Positions 7,555-16,279 of a stretch of DNA of 64,000 nt are shown piece by piece. Source of the stretch: Robertkochia sediminum (GTDB lineage: Bacteria > Bacteroidota > Bacteroidia > Flavobacteriales > Flavobacteriaceae); contig NZ_JADMKT010000062.1 of NCBI RefSeq assembly GCF_016786255.1, positions 1 to 64,000 on the forward strand, given 5' to 3'. Within the stretch, counting starts at the first letter, position 1; each line of letters begins with the position of its first letter. Both the position numbers and the translations under genes were made by a program. Under the pieces are notes generated by a model, which was given only the letters and a program-made list of their open reading frames with translations, did not search any database and had not been told where the DNA came from.

Positions 7555-8394
7555 ATGCCTCCACTTTCATCCGTTAAGTATCTCTCTGCCCTTTTCCTTG
7601 TGCTCACCATAACACTGCAGACTACACGGGCTCAAACAACCGACAATGTCATTTCGTACACCTTGGAAGAGAATATCCCTTACGCGACCGGAGATGACCT
7701 GATCGCGGAGTATTGTAAGCTCGATGCGTTTTATCCCAACGATCGGTCCGATCTGCCCGTCCTGGTCTATTTTCATGGGGGCGGACTCAAAGGAGGTACC
7801 AAAAACATACCCGAATATTTCAAAGAGAAAGAGATCATTGTGTTTACAGTAAATTACCGTCTTTATCCGCAAGTCGCTACCAGGGAGATCCTTGACGATG
7901 CGGCTAAGGCGGTGAAATGGGCTTTTGACCATGCCGAAGATTATGGTGGTTCCACAGAAAAGATCTTCCTCTCCGGGCATTCTGCCGGGGGGTATATAAC
8001 CAGTATGCTCGGACTGGATAGCACCTACCTTGAAAAATACGACCTGCATCCCGATATGATCGCCGGACTCATCCCGCTTAGCGGACACACCATTACCCAT
8101 ATGACCGTTCGGGAAGAAATGGGCATTCCCGAAACCCGCCCGGTAGTAGATGCCATGGCCCCTTTGTACCATGTTAAAAAAGAGACACCACCGTACATCA
8201 TGATCACGGGAGACAGGGAGCTGGAACTCCTCGGACGCTATGAGGAGAATGCCTATATGCTGCGAATGATGAAGCTCGTTGGCAATACCAACTCAGAATT
8301 ATTCGAACTTCAAGGGTATGGCCATGATATGGTGTATCCGGCAGCCCCGATCGTTGTTAAAAAGATCAAAGAGATCTGCAGTGGACTTAAATGA
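7555..8394 (+). CDS. Exported alpha/beta-hydrolase (carboxylesterase-like)
   Basis: A 279-residue protein with an N-terminal signal peptide (LTITLQTTRAQ). It has the hallmarks of hormone-sensitive-lipase-like and acetyl-esterase hydrolases: oxyanion motif HGGGLKGG (about residue 67), nucleophile elbow GHSAGGY with Ser143, a catalytic Asp in ITGDREL, and His257 in GYGHDM. The expected reaction is hydrolysis of carboxylic esters, for example acetyl or feruloyl groups on polysaccharides, in the periplasm. It lies 30 bp after the cupin gene and ~100 bp before the glycosidase gene, all on the same strand. A de-acetylating role beside that glycosidase is plausible but inferred only from position. 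Confidence 0.8.
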   Translation: MPPLSSVKYLSALFLVLTITLQTTRAQTTDNVISYTLEENIPYATGDDLIAEYCKLDAFYPNDRSDLPVLVYFHGGGLKGGTKNIPEYFKEKEIIVFTVNYRLYPQVATREILDDAAKAVKWAFDHAEDYGGSTEKIFLSGHSAGGYITSMLGLDSTYLEKYDLHPDMIAGLIPLSGHTITHMTVREEMGIPETRPVVDAMAPLYHVKKETPPYIMITGDRELELLGRYEENAYMLRMMKLVGNTNSELFELQGYGHDMVYPAAPIVVKKIKEICSGLK

Positions 8395-8496
8395 GTAATG
8401 CCTGAACCTCAGGTTACACAACACTCCTGATTCCTGAAATAACATGACGTCAGCAACTTAGAAGCCAAAGTCCGTCCGATTTCCTATTTTTAGTCT

Positions 8497-10839
8497 ATGA
8501 AAAGGATACTTCTTTTAGTACTGATCATGTTTTTTAGCTGCAACGAGCAGCAACCCGCTCTTCACGAAACCCTGGGAACATTAGAGGGAATCCCCGGAAA
8601 GGAAACCTACAAGCACTCCCCCTATATTACCGCCGGCGACCGCTTTTACGCCATAGGAGCCCAGGACGGTTCGTTTCCTGAGATCGGGTGGCATATCGAC
8701 AAGGAAATGGGCGGATTGTGGAATCACCCCATCAAGGTAATGGATGGTTTCGAGGCAAATATTCTGGAAGGTAACAATACCTTCCCCCTAAAAGACGCCA
8801 CCTTCATAAACTACCCCATCGGGAGTACATTCACCTATGAGATACCTGGCTCTAACCTGCAAGTAGAACAATTCCAATTTGCCCCGGACCAACAACAGGG
8901 TATGGTTGTGGAGTACATCCTGAGTAATGAAGGCAAAACGTCATGGAGCGGATCGCTCCAGTTTCAGGCGCATACAGACCTTCGCCCCACCTGGTTAGGA
9001 GAACGGTCGGACATGATCGATGCAGCAGACAGCCTTTATATGATCAAAGGCGAGAACACCATTATAGCCAAAGACCTCAATAATGATTGGTACGGTGTAG
9101 TAACCTCTTCAGAAGCCATTCAAGACTTTACCATTGAGGAAAGCCCCTACAAGGGAAAGGGGAAGTCTGCAGTAATGAATATCCCCGCAACGATAGACCC
9201 GGCCGGGAAACAGGTGATATCCATCTACCTCGCCTCTTCTTACACCTCTCTGGAGGAAGCCATGACCGAACTCGCAGACATCAGGGACAACGCCAACATC
9301 CTTCTACAGGAAAAGGTCCAGAGCGCCAATTTGCTGGAACGCCAATCCAGGCTCACCACCTCCGACCCTGAATTTGACAAGGTATTTCGATGGCTTAAAT
9401 ACAATGCACAGTGGTTTATCCGCGAGGTACCGGAGCACGGAAGGGGCATCGCCGCCGGATATCCCGACTACCCCTGGTGGTTTGGTTGTGACAGTGAATA
9501 CGCCCTGCAAGGGTATCTGGCCACCGGTAATTTTGAGATCACCCGGGCTACCATCAACCTGCTTGCATCCCTTTCGGCAAAGTCCAATGACAACGGCCGC
9601 ATTGTTCACGAAGCCTCCACCAATGGGGTGGTATTTAATCCGGGCAATGTGAATGAGACTCCGCAATTCGCATCACTGCTGTGGAACTACTACCTGTGGA
9701 CCGGTGATGTGAACGTCTTAACAGACCATTTCGAACTGATCAGAAAAGGCCTGGATTGGATCACAGAAGAGCAAGACCGCAATGGCAATGGCTTTCCTGA
9801 AGGTTCCGGAATGATGGAGATCCACGGACTGGACAGTGAAATGATCGATGTAGCCAGCTACACCCAACGCGGACTGGAAGACGGAGCCAAAATAGCAGAG
9901 GTCGTGGGAAGGCCGGACATTGCCGCCCAATACAAGACGCAGGCGGAAGCACTAAAAACAAGGATCAATGAGGTATTTTGGGTAGATGACTTTAACTCCT
10001 ATGCTGATTTTATTGCGAATGATCAACAAACCCTGAAGCTCATCGAAGACGCCATTATTCGTGCCGACACCCTGAATAAACCCTGGGCGGTAAAAGAACT
10101 GGAGGAGACCAAAGCATATCTGCTAAAGCATCCTTCTGCAAAAGAGCGTCCATTCGTTTTACATCACAATTGGGTAGTAAACACACCCATGGAAATGGGG
10201 ATCGCCGATAGGGATAAAGCACAAAAGGCACTGGAAACAGGAAGGCAATTTGTAAATCCCTTTGGGGTTTTCGTCACCGGGATCGACCGGGACGAGTCGG
10301 CCGGGACAGATATCGGTTCTTTTAAGGGAAGTAAGGTATTCTCTTATACCGGAGCAGTGATGACCCTCCCTACCGGCGTTTCTGCAGTTGCCGAAAACAA
10401 CTATGGGAACCCCGACCTGGCCCTGGATTACCTTAAAAGAATGGGACGCAGCTTCAGCTATGCCCTACCGGGAAGTATCTATGAGGTCTCACCCGATTAC
10501 GGCATGTTTGCCCAGGCCTGGAATATCTACAGCTATGCGGTACCCGTGGTCCAACAATTCTTCGGGATACAGCCACTGGCTTCCAAAAAATACATCCGCA
10601 TACAACCCTTAATGCCATCAGATTGGGATTTCGCCCACCTGGAAAACGTAAAGATCGGAGCCAATGAGGTCAGTATCCGGTATGAAAAAACAACCTCAGG
10701 ATATTCCCTTGAGGTAAGCCAAAAACGGGCAGACTGGGAACTCGATATTCAACCCGCCAATGGTTTTGAAATTGTAAAAGAGCAAGTAGAAAACCCCCTG
10801 TATTACACATTGTACTACCGGAAGGCCGACCGTCCCTAG
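8497..10839 (+). CDS. Six-hairpin glycoside hydrolase lipoprotein (debranching-enzyme-like)
   Basis: A 780-residue lipoprotein (signal MKRILLLVLIMFFSC). The first ~270 residues are beta-rich (super-sandwich-like). From about 295 an (alpha/alpha)6 barrel follows with FIREVPEHG, GYPDYPWWFGCDSEYALQGYL and a Trp/Asp/Glu-rich core (LWNYYLWTGD, GNGFPEGSGMMEI). This layout matches the GDE_C / MGH1-like glycosidase group, which is often annotated as amylo-alpha-1,6-glucosidase. The linkage hydrolysed is not certain. Candidate acids are the Asp in FGCDSEY and Glu in PEGSG. It acts at the cell surface or in the periplasm. It ends 32 bp before the convergent VOC gene. Confidence 0.75.
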   Translation: MKRILLLVLIMFFSCNEQQPALHETLGTLEGIPGKETYKHSPYITAGDRFYAIGAQDGSFPEIGWHIDKEMGGLWNHPIKVMDGFEANILEGNNTFPLKDATFINYPIGSTFTYEIPGSNLQVEQFQFAPDQQQGMVVEYILSNEGKTSWSGSLQFQAHTDLRPTWLGERSDMIDAADSLYMIKGENTIIAKDLNNDWYGVVTSSEAIQDFTIEESPYKGKGKSAVMNIPATIDPAGKQVISIYLASSYTSLEEAMTELADIRDNANILLQEKVQSANLLERQSRLTTSDPEFDKVFRWLKYNAQWFIREVPEHGRGIAAGYPDYPWWFGCDSEYALQGYLATGNFEITRATINLLASLSAKSNDNGRIVHEASTNGVVFNPGNVNETPQFASLLWNYYLWTGDVNVLTDHFELIRKGLDWITEEQDRNGNGFPEGSGMMEIHGLDSEMIDVASYTQRGLEDGAKIAEVVGRPDIAAQYKTQAEALKTRINEVFWVDDFNSYADFIANDQQTLKLIEDAIIRADTLNKPWAVKELEETKAYLLKHPSAKERPFVLHHNWVVNTPMEMGIADRDKAQKALETGRQFVNPFGVFVTGIDRDESAGTDIGSFKGSKVFSYTGAVMTLPTGVSAVAENNYGNPDLALDYLKRMGRSFSYALPGSIYEVSPDYGMFAQAWNIYSYAVPVVQQFFGIQPLASKKYIRIQPLMPSDWDFAHLENVKIGANEVSIRYEKTTSGYSLEVSQKRADWELDIQPANGFEIVKEQVENPLYYTLYYRKADRP

Positions 10840-10870
10840 CGCACAGAAGTACGATTTCGTATACGAAAGG

Positions 10871-11212
10871 CTACCCCGACCAAACGGCCAGTTCGTTCCC
10901 GGAAGGATCTTTAAAATGAAATCGTCGGCCGCCGGGAAAAGAGAAAACCGGAACGGTGACCTCACCTCCTGCTTGTGCGACCTTTTCCTGCATCACTTCA
11001 AGATCTTCATGATAGAGCACGATCAGCGCGCCATTCTCTACAGGCTGGTCCGACTTTTCAAATCCGCCGAAGACGCCGCTCCCTGAAAATGAGGTATAAT
11101 CGGGGCCGTAATCTGTAAACACCCAGTTAAAGCATGCCGTGTAAAAGGTTTTTACGGCTTCAATATCGTTTGCTTTGAATTCGATATAGTCGATGTGATT
11201 ATTTGTACTCAT
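10871..11212 (-). CDS. VOC (glyoxalase/bleomycin-resistance) family protein
   Basis: A 113-residue cytoplasmic protein made of a single VOC half-barrel pair. HIDYIEFKANDIEAVKTFYTA is the typical first beta-alpha motif, and HFKDPSGNELAVW is the typical last strand with the metal-ligand Glu. Members bind a divalent metal and act as dioxygenases, epimerases or resistance proteins; nothing here shows which. It stands alone, convergent with the glycosidase gene and divergent from the amidohydrolase gene (130 bp apart). Confidence 0.88.
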   Translation of the reverse strand: MSTNNHIDYIEFKANDIEAVKTFYTACFNWVFTDYGPDYTSFSGSGVFGGFEKSDQPVENGALIVLYHEDLEVMQEKVAQAGGEVTVPVFSFPGGRRFHFKDPSGNELAVWSG

Positions 11213-11341
11213 ACCTCTAAAGTACGTTTTAATCGGATAATAACAGACACTTCTATCACTACCTGTATGGACTTAAATTATTTCATATGCGCATAATGCT
11301 TTATATTGAAGGAAAATTCCACCATAAGAAACCCAACTTCG

Positions 11342-12919
11342 ATGAAACGTCTCTTCTTTTTCCTTTTCAGTTTTTGTCTTTCGTTTGTCATGCATGCACA
11401 ATCCACAACTACGCTACACGACGAGGGACCCTTTGAGCAACTCATCATTCGCGGAGTTACGCTCATCAATGGGAATGGAGCGCCACCAATGGGGCCGGTA
11501 GACATTGTTATCGAAAAGAACGTGATCACCGGAATTCATAATGTAGGCTTCCCCGGGGTAGCGATCAAAAAAGAAGACCGTCCGCAACTCAAAGCCGGAG
11601 GGAAAGAACTAGACTGTGAAGGCATGTATTTACTACCCGGATTTATCGATATGCACGGGCATATTGGAGGGGAAGCACAGGGGGCCGACTGGGATTATGT
11701 TTTTAAATTATGGATGGCCCATGGGGTCACCACTGTGAGGGAACCCGGAGGTCGCGGACTTGACTGGACTCTCGACCTGAAAAATAAAAGTGAAAAGAAC
11801 GATATTATTGCTCCGAGGATCTTTGCTTATACCGTATTTGGCCAGGGTAGTGACCAACCTATAAGCACCCCTGAAATGGCCAGAGCATGGGTTCAAAAAA
11901 ATGCTAAGAACGGTGCCGACGGGGTGAAGTTCTTTGGCGCTGCCCCTGATATCATGCAGGCGGCCCTGGAAGAGAATAAAGCACTCGGACTGGGTTCTGC
12001 CTGTCACCACGCTCAGCTCAATGTAGCCGGGTGGAACGTATTGCATTCAGCACGCGCGGGACTCACCAGCATGGAGCACTGGTACGGGTTGCCTGAGGCC
12101 CTGTTCACCGACAGGACTGTGCAGGATTATCCGCTGGACTACAACTACCAGAACGAGCAGCACCGCTTTGAGGAGGCCGGTAAATTATGGCAGCAGGCGG
12201 CCCCTCCGTATTCGGAACACTGGAATGCCGTGATGAACGAGCTTCTCGAACTGGACTTCACCCTCGACCCTACATTTAATATCTACGAAGCCAGCCGTGA
12301 TCTGCAACGCGCCCGAAGAGCCGAATGGCACGAAGATTACACCCTGCCCTCCCTTTGGAAATTCTACCAACCCAGCAAGGTGTCTCACGGCTCCTACTGG
12401 CACTTCTGGGGAACAGAGCAGGAAGTGGCCTGGAAAAAGAACTATCAGCTATGGATGACCTTTATTAACGAATACAAGAACCGCGGCGGAAGGGTGACGG
12501 TGGGCTCAGACTCCGGATTCATTTTTCAGTTATACGGCTTCGCCTATATCCGCGAAATGGAACTACTCAGAGAGGCCGGATTCCACCCCCTGGAGATCAT
12601 TAAGGCCGCCACCTTGAGTGGTGCCGAGGCCCTGAAGATGGACGATAAGATCGGAACCGTAAGCATCGGGAAACTGGCCGACCTGGTGATCGTAGAAGAG
12701 AATCCGCTGGTCAATCTAAAGGTCCTCTACGGCACTGGTGCTATCAAACTAACCGAAAACAACGAGGTGATTCGTGTGGGGGGTGTAAAATATACCATCA
12801 AAGACGGGGTGGTCTACGATGCTAAACAACTACTACAAGATGTCAAAGTCATGGTAGATCAGGCTAAAGAAAGTGAAGGATTCGAGATCGTACAGCCCGG
12901 AATAAAGGGCAATGAATGA
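11342..12919 (+). CDS. Exported amidohydrolase
   Basis: Metal-dependent amidohydrolase of the imidazolonepropionase/prolidase-like branch. The start at 11342 gives a clean signal peptide (MKRLFFFLFSFCLSFVMHAQ); the frame is open 12 codons further upstream. In the TIM barrel the first ligand pair is DMHGHIGG (about residue 105), followed by AHGVTTVREPGG, HHAQLN with further His ligands, EHWYG, and the late Asp in VGSDSGF. The C-terminal SGAEAL...IGKLADLVIV segment is the composite beta-sandwich return typical of the superfamily. It should hydrolyse a C-N bond in a cyclic or peptide-like substrate in the periplasm. The specificity is unknown. Confidence 0.88.
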   Translation: MKRLFFFLFSFCLSFVMHAQSTTTLHDEGPFEQLIIRGVTLINGNGAPPMGPVDIVIEKNVITGIHNVGFPGVAIKKEDRPQLKAGGKELDCEGMYLLPGFIDMHGHIGGEAQGADWDYVFKLWMAHGVTTVREPGGRGLDWTLDLKNKSEKNDIIAPRIFAYTVFGQGSDQPISTPEMARAWVQKNAKNGADGVKFFGAAPDIMQAALEENKALGLGSACHHAQLNVAGWNVLHSARAGLTSMEHWYGLPEALFTDRTVQDYPLDYNYQNEQHRFEEAGKLWQQAAPPYSEHWNAVMNELLELDFTLDPTFNIYEASRDLQRARRAEWHEDYTLPSLWKFYQPSKVSHGSYWHFWGTEQEVAWKKNYQLWMTFINEYKNRGGRVTVGSDSGFIFQLYGFAYIREMELLREAGFHPLEIIKAATLSGAEALKMDDKIGTVSIGKLADLVIVEENPLVNLKVLYGTGAIKLTENNEVIRVGGVKYTIKDGVVYDAKQLLQDVKVMVDQAKESEGFEIVQPGIKGNE

Positions 12920-12940
12920 TCGGCTGTCTGAAGAGCTTGA

Positions 12941-13747
12941 TCACCAACTCCCGTTAAGACTCCAGTCGTAGGGCCTGAATTCGATCTCAGCGCTACTTGA
13001 AATGTTGAACCCTACATAGGGATCTAGAAATCCTATGAGGTCACCATCATTAAAATCGCCTTTGAACCATTGAAAGATCTTAGACAGCTCCAGGCGGTCT
13101 TCGGTGATGTGGTTCTTATCAGAATTCAAAAATCTTCGGGTTGCCCTATCCAATTGGGTATCCAGGTGTGCTGCTGTATAGGCACTATTCCATAGATCGG
13201 GACAAGACTTTGACGCACAATTGATCGCAAAATGAATACGAGGTTCGTTCATCTTACGGAGCAGACTATGCTCCAGTGCCCCCAAAGAGAACTCTTTCGC
13301 GCCGATCTTTATAAAGGGAACCGCCCAGGTTCTTGGTACATCCTGAATGCTTTGTACAGGGTAGTGATCAAGGATCAATTTAACGGTAGCGGCATTGTAT
13401 AAATTAATGTAATACGCCAGCTGTTCCTGCACCGACCAGGCATCATCAGGAACATGAGCGGCAAGGAACTCCAGGTAATCGTCCAGTTTGGCTTTGTCCT
13501 GAATTAATCCTCCGTAATTCACAACTCCCTTGGCATCGACATGTGCTTTAAGCAATCCGTCCCAGACGGTATGATCTACAGAAACAGACGAGGTGGTATC
13601 GGCATTACCCAGGCGATGCGTCACCTGCTTTACCTCAAGGCCTTTATTATCAAATCCTGCAAACGCCAGCACTCCAAAACTGTACTCTGCATAGACCACC
13701 GATAGAATGAGGATCAATAACAGAACAGGAATGACCTTTTTTTTCAT
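12941..13747 (-). CDS. DUF547 domain protein, exported
   Basis: A 268-residue protein with an N-terminal hydrophobic signal or anchor. The DUF547 core is plain: LAYYINLYNAATVKLIL (about 120-140), FSLGALEHSLLR and the motif PRIHFAINCASKSCPDL with conserved Cys. Structural relatives are papain-like, so an uncharacterised cysteine-protease-like or transferase activity is possible. It lies 27 bp downstream of the peroxiredoxin-like gene on the same strand, so the two are probably co-transcribed. That suggests, weakly, a link to envelope redox. Confidence 0.88.
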   Translation of the reverse strand: MKKKVIPVLLLILILSVVYAEYSFGVLAFAGFDNKGLEVKQVTHRLGNADTTSSVSVDHTVWDGLLKAHVDAKGVVNYGGLIQDKAKLDDYLEFLAAHVPDDAWSVQEQLAYYINLYNAATVKLILDHYPVQSIQDVPRTWAVPFIKIGAKEFSLGALEHSLLRKMNEPRIHFAINCASKSCPDLWNSAYTAAHLDTQLDRATRRFLNSDKNHITEDRLELSKIFQWFKGDFNDGDLIGFLDPYVGFNISSSAEIEFRPYDWSLNGSW

Positions 13748-13774
13748 ACTGAGGAGTTTAAGCGTTATCGTTGA

Positions 13775-14386
13775 TTATTTCTTCAGGCCTTTCAATACGT
13801 CCAGTAAGGCATCAGCCTCCATTCTCACCTTATAGTCAGGATTGAAATAGGTGTAGCGGATCTCCCCTTCTGTGGTGACCACCATAACTCCGGGCACCGG
13901 GATCACGTCGGCCATATTACCTGCCTGGGCTGTCGAGGCAACATAACCTTTGACCTTCTCAGGGGTCTGAAAGGCAATTCCAAGATCGGTGATGAAGCTA
14001 CCGCCCGGATCTGAAAGTAACGTATAGCCCAAACCACCCTTATCAATGGTCGGGTCCAGATTCCCGAAATCGTCCGGACTAATCGCCAGGATCTGATACC
14101 CAAGATCGGTAATAGCGCTCTCTGCGGCAGCCAAGGATGATAAATGCAAATTGCAATACGGACACCAGCCTCCCCTGTAAAATACCAATACTGCGGGAGT
14201 GGTGCCGATCAACTTTTTCAGGGAAACATCCTCCCCTTTCGCATTTCTTAATACAGCCTCCGGCAGCACATCGCCCACTTCTACAGGGGTAATATCCTCG
14301 GGGTTAAGGGCAGCCGATTGAGCAAATGATTGGGAGAGGCACATCACGAAGCACATAATGGCCATTAATGTCAACTGATGTTTCAT
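13775..14386 (-). CDS. Exported peroxiredoxin-like (AhpC/TSA) protein
   Basis: A 203-residue protein with a signal peptide (SQSFAQ). The thioredoxin fold has the redox motif GGWCPYC (CxxC) preceded by VLFYRG, as in the PRX-like2 group. Further on, LAISPDDFGNL and a C-terminal strand (VMVVTTEGEIRYTYFNPDY) complete the domain. It probably reduces peroxides or exchanges disulfides in the periplasm. It is the first gene of a two-gene unit with the DUF547 gene. The 288 bp upstream separate it from the divergent glycosyltransferase. Confidence 0.85.
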   Translation of the reverse strand: MKHQLTLMAIMCFVMCLSQSFAQSAALNPEDITPVEVGDVLPEAVLRNAKGEDVSLKKLIGTTPAVLVFYRGGWCPYCNLHLSSLAAAESAITDLGYQILAISPDDFGNLDPTIDKGGLGYTLLSDPGGSFITDLGIAFQTPEKVKGYVASTAQAGNMADVIPVPGVMVVTTEGEIRYTYFNPDYKVRMEADALLDVLKGLKK

Positions 14387-14674
14387 AGGTTCTATGTCAT
14401 TAAATTCTTAAAACGGTTATCGGTCGTTATACAAGCGTGACCATCTGTGACACCCCTATAATGTCCGGGATCGCAATTTCCTACGTGGCTATTCAAGGAA
14501 TTAAGGTGTCAAAAAGAAATATACGTATAATCCTCAGAACTATAACAGCCCCGGAGAATATGCATTACAATATTTGGAATGGAAGGGGGCAGCCTATCGT
14601 TAAAGATGAAAGATGAGCGAATTATGCTTACCTTAAGATCAGTTTTTACTGATAAAAACTCAGGTCTAAGATCT

Positions 14675-15658
14675 ATGGAAAACGTATATGACATAGCCGT
14701 CATTGTGATCAACTACAATAATGCGGGGTATACTATCGAGTGTGTTCAAAGTCTTATGGAGAAGTCCACCTCTGAGTTATCGGTGCAATATATTATCGTG
14801 GACAATAGTTCTGAAATGGAGGATTTCCAAACCCTTAAAGCTTTTACAGAACAGCTTGACCACCCCAACCTAATCCTATTCCGGAGTCAGCTCAACGGCG
14901 GATTTGGTGCCGGGAATATGCATGGTGTACAATGGGCTAACGCCAAATACTACGCCTTCATTAACAACGACACCCTGATGATCGACGATTGTTTAAAACA
15001 CTGTTTCCGGTTTATGGAAATCACCCCGGAGGCTGCCGTCTGTGGCCCGCAGATCAGGATCGACCAAAAACGACAGGCGCGAAGCTTTGGGCATTTTATC
15101 TCTCTCCCCAAGATCATGTTCGGAAACACCCTTATTGAAAGTGGGGCATTTGGTAGAAAGCCTTCCCGAAAAAAGGAATATGCTGCACCGGTAGAGGTCG
15201 ATTACGTCAACGGGAGTTTTATGTTCTTCCGGGCGGAAGATTTTCACAAGGTAGGCGGCTTCGACACCAACATCTTCCTCTTCTACGAGGAAAGCGATAT
15301 TTGTTATCGCCTGAAAAAGCAAGGGAGATCCACCTGGTACCTGCCCGGGGCTCGATACATTCATTTCGAGGGCAGCAGCCATAAGGCACCCATTGCCATC
15401 AAGAAAGAGCTCAAAATGTCCATGCTCTATGTCCTCAGAAAGAATCGCGGGTACCTCAACTTCCTTGTCGCACGCTATTTTTTAGTGATACGCTATTTCT
15501 TCTCGACCCTGGTCAAACCCAAATACTTCCCGTTACTTAAGGCTTGTATCACCGGGAATTACATCACCGATTCGCTAAAACAGCAACAGGTGATCCATAA
15601 AGAAAAAGCAGGGGTCTACACCTGCATGCCCAAAACAACAGATCGTCAGATCTCCTAG
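14675..15658 (+). CDS. Family 2 glycosyltransferase
   Basis: GT2 inverting glycosyltransferase of the rhamnosyltransferase (WbbL-like) type. The start at 14675 (MENVYDIAVIVINYNN) puts the nucleotide-sugar strand at the usual N-terminal position. The frame is open 32 codons upstream, but that extension has no family features. Motifs are IVDNSSEM, the DxD-like INNDT (about residue 105), VNGSFMFFRAEDF, and FFYEESDICYRL containing the catalytic-base-like Glu/Asp. It should transfer a sugar, often deoxyhexose, to a lipid-linked or surface glycan on the cytoplasmic face. It is not within a polysaccharide cluster here. It ends with a 4-bp tail-to-tail overlap with the next gene. Confidence 0.88.
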   Translation: MENVYDIAVIVINYNNAGYTIECVQSLMEKSTSELSVQYIIVDNSSEMEDFQTLKAFTEQLDHPNLILFRSQLNGGFGAGNMHGVQWANAKYYAFINNDTLMIDDCLKHCFRFMEITPEAAVCGPQIRIDQKRQARSFGHFISLPKIMFGNTLIESGAFGRKPSRKKEYAAPVEVDYVNGSFMFFRAEDFHKVGGFDTNIFLFYEESDICYRLKKQGRSTWYLPGARYIHFEGSSHKAPIAIKKELKMSMLYVLRKNRGYLNFLVARYFLVIRYFFSTLVKPKYFPLLKACITGNYITDSLKQQQVIHKEKAGVYTCMPKTTDRQIS

Positions 15659-16110
15659 TTCTTCTCTGCTTCTTCAATTTTTTCACCGATCCCAAAGCGA
15701 CGATACACCGACCTTAAGAATTCGCCGTACATTTCCTCATGCTTAACATATTGCTCAGGGGTAAGGATCTTTCGCACCTCCCATTCCTGCTTACTCAGAT
15801 AGGCTTTGAACTTTTCCTTGAGCTCTTCTTTGGTCCACTCCTGGTCCTTATCGTCCAGACGAGCCATCTTTACTGCGTAATAGGTAAGTGTACTCTGATA
15901 TTGAGCCTCTTGCTCTTCGGTTAATCCCATCTCCTGAAGCCCACGGTAATACCAAAGCTGAAGGTTATCGCGTTCCTCTTGGGTAAAGGTCTGCACACGG
16001 TGTGCATTCTTATCGACCTCCATCCCCTCAGACTCCTGTTCCGGAGTTTCCTGGGCCATTAACGGAGCACCAACGATCATAAACAATAAGATAAGTGTAA
16101 AGCGTTTCAT
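15655..16110 (-). CDS. Small exported helical protein
   Basis: A 151-residue protein with a signal peptide (MIVGAPLMAQ). The mature part is charged and almost entirely helical (EEQEAQYQSTLTYYAVKM, LTPEQYVKHEEMYGEFLRSVY). In outline it resembles the Spy/CpxP or DUF4890 type of periplasmic helical protein with a TEEQ...LTPEQ pattern, but I cannot place it in a family with certainty. A chaperone- or stress-related role is only a guess. It converges with the glycosyltransferase gene, overlapping it by 4 bp at the stop codons. Confidence 0.65.
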   Translation of the reverse strand: MKRFTLILLFMIVGAPLMAQETPEQESEGMEVDKNAHRVQTFTQEERDNLQLWYYRGLQEMGLTEEQEAQYQSTLTYYAVKMARLDDKDQEWTKEELKEKFKAYLSKQEWEVRKILTPEQYVKHEEMYGEFLRSVYRRFGIGEKIEEAEKN

Positions 16111-16279
16111 AGGGTATATTTTTGGTGTTACGCTTATGAAAATACTTCTTTTTTCTTAACCAACACCACAACACCTGCAAACACCCCATCGCATCAACTA
16201 AAGTTATCACATTAGCGCATTATAAAGACAGGGCCTGACTCAACTACTCATCCCGCAGGGCAGATTCATGTTACTGCCT

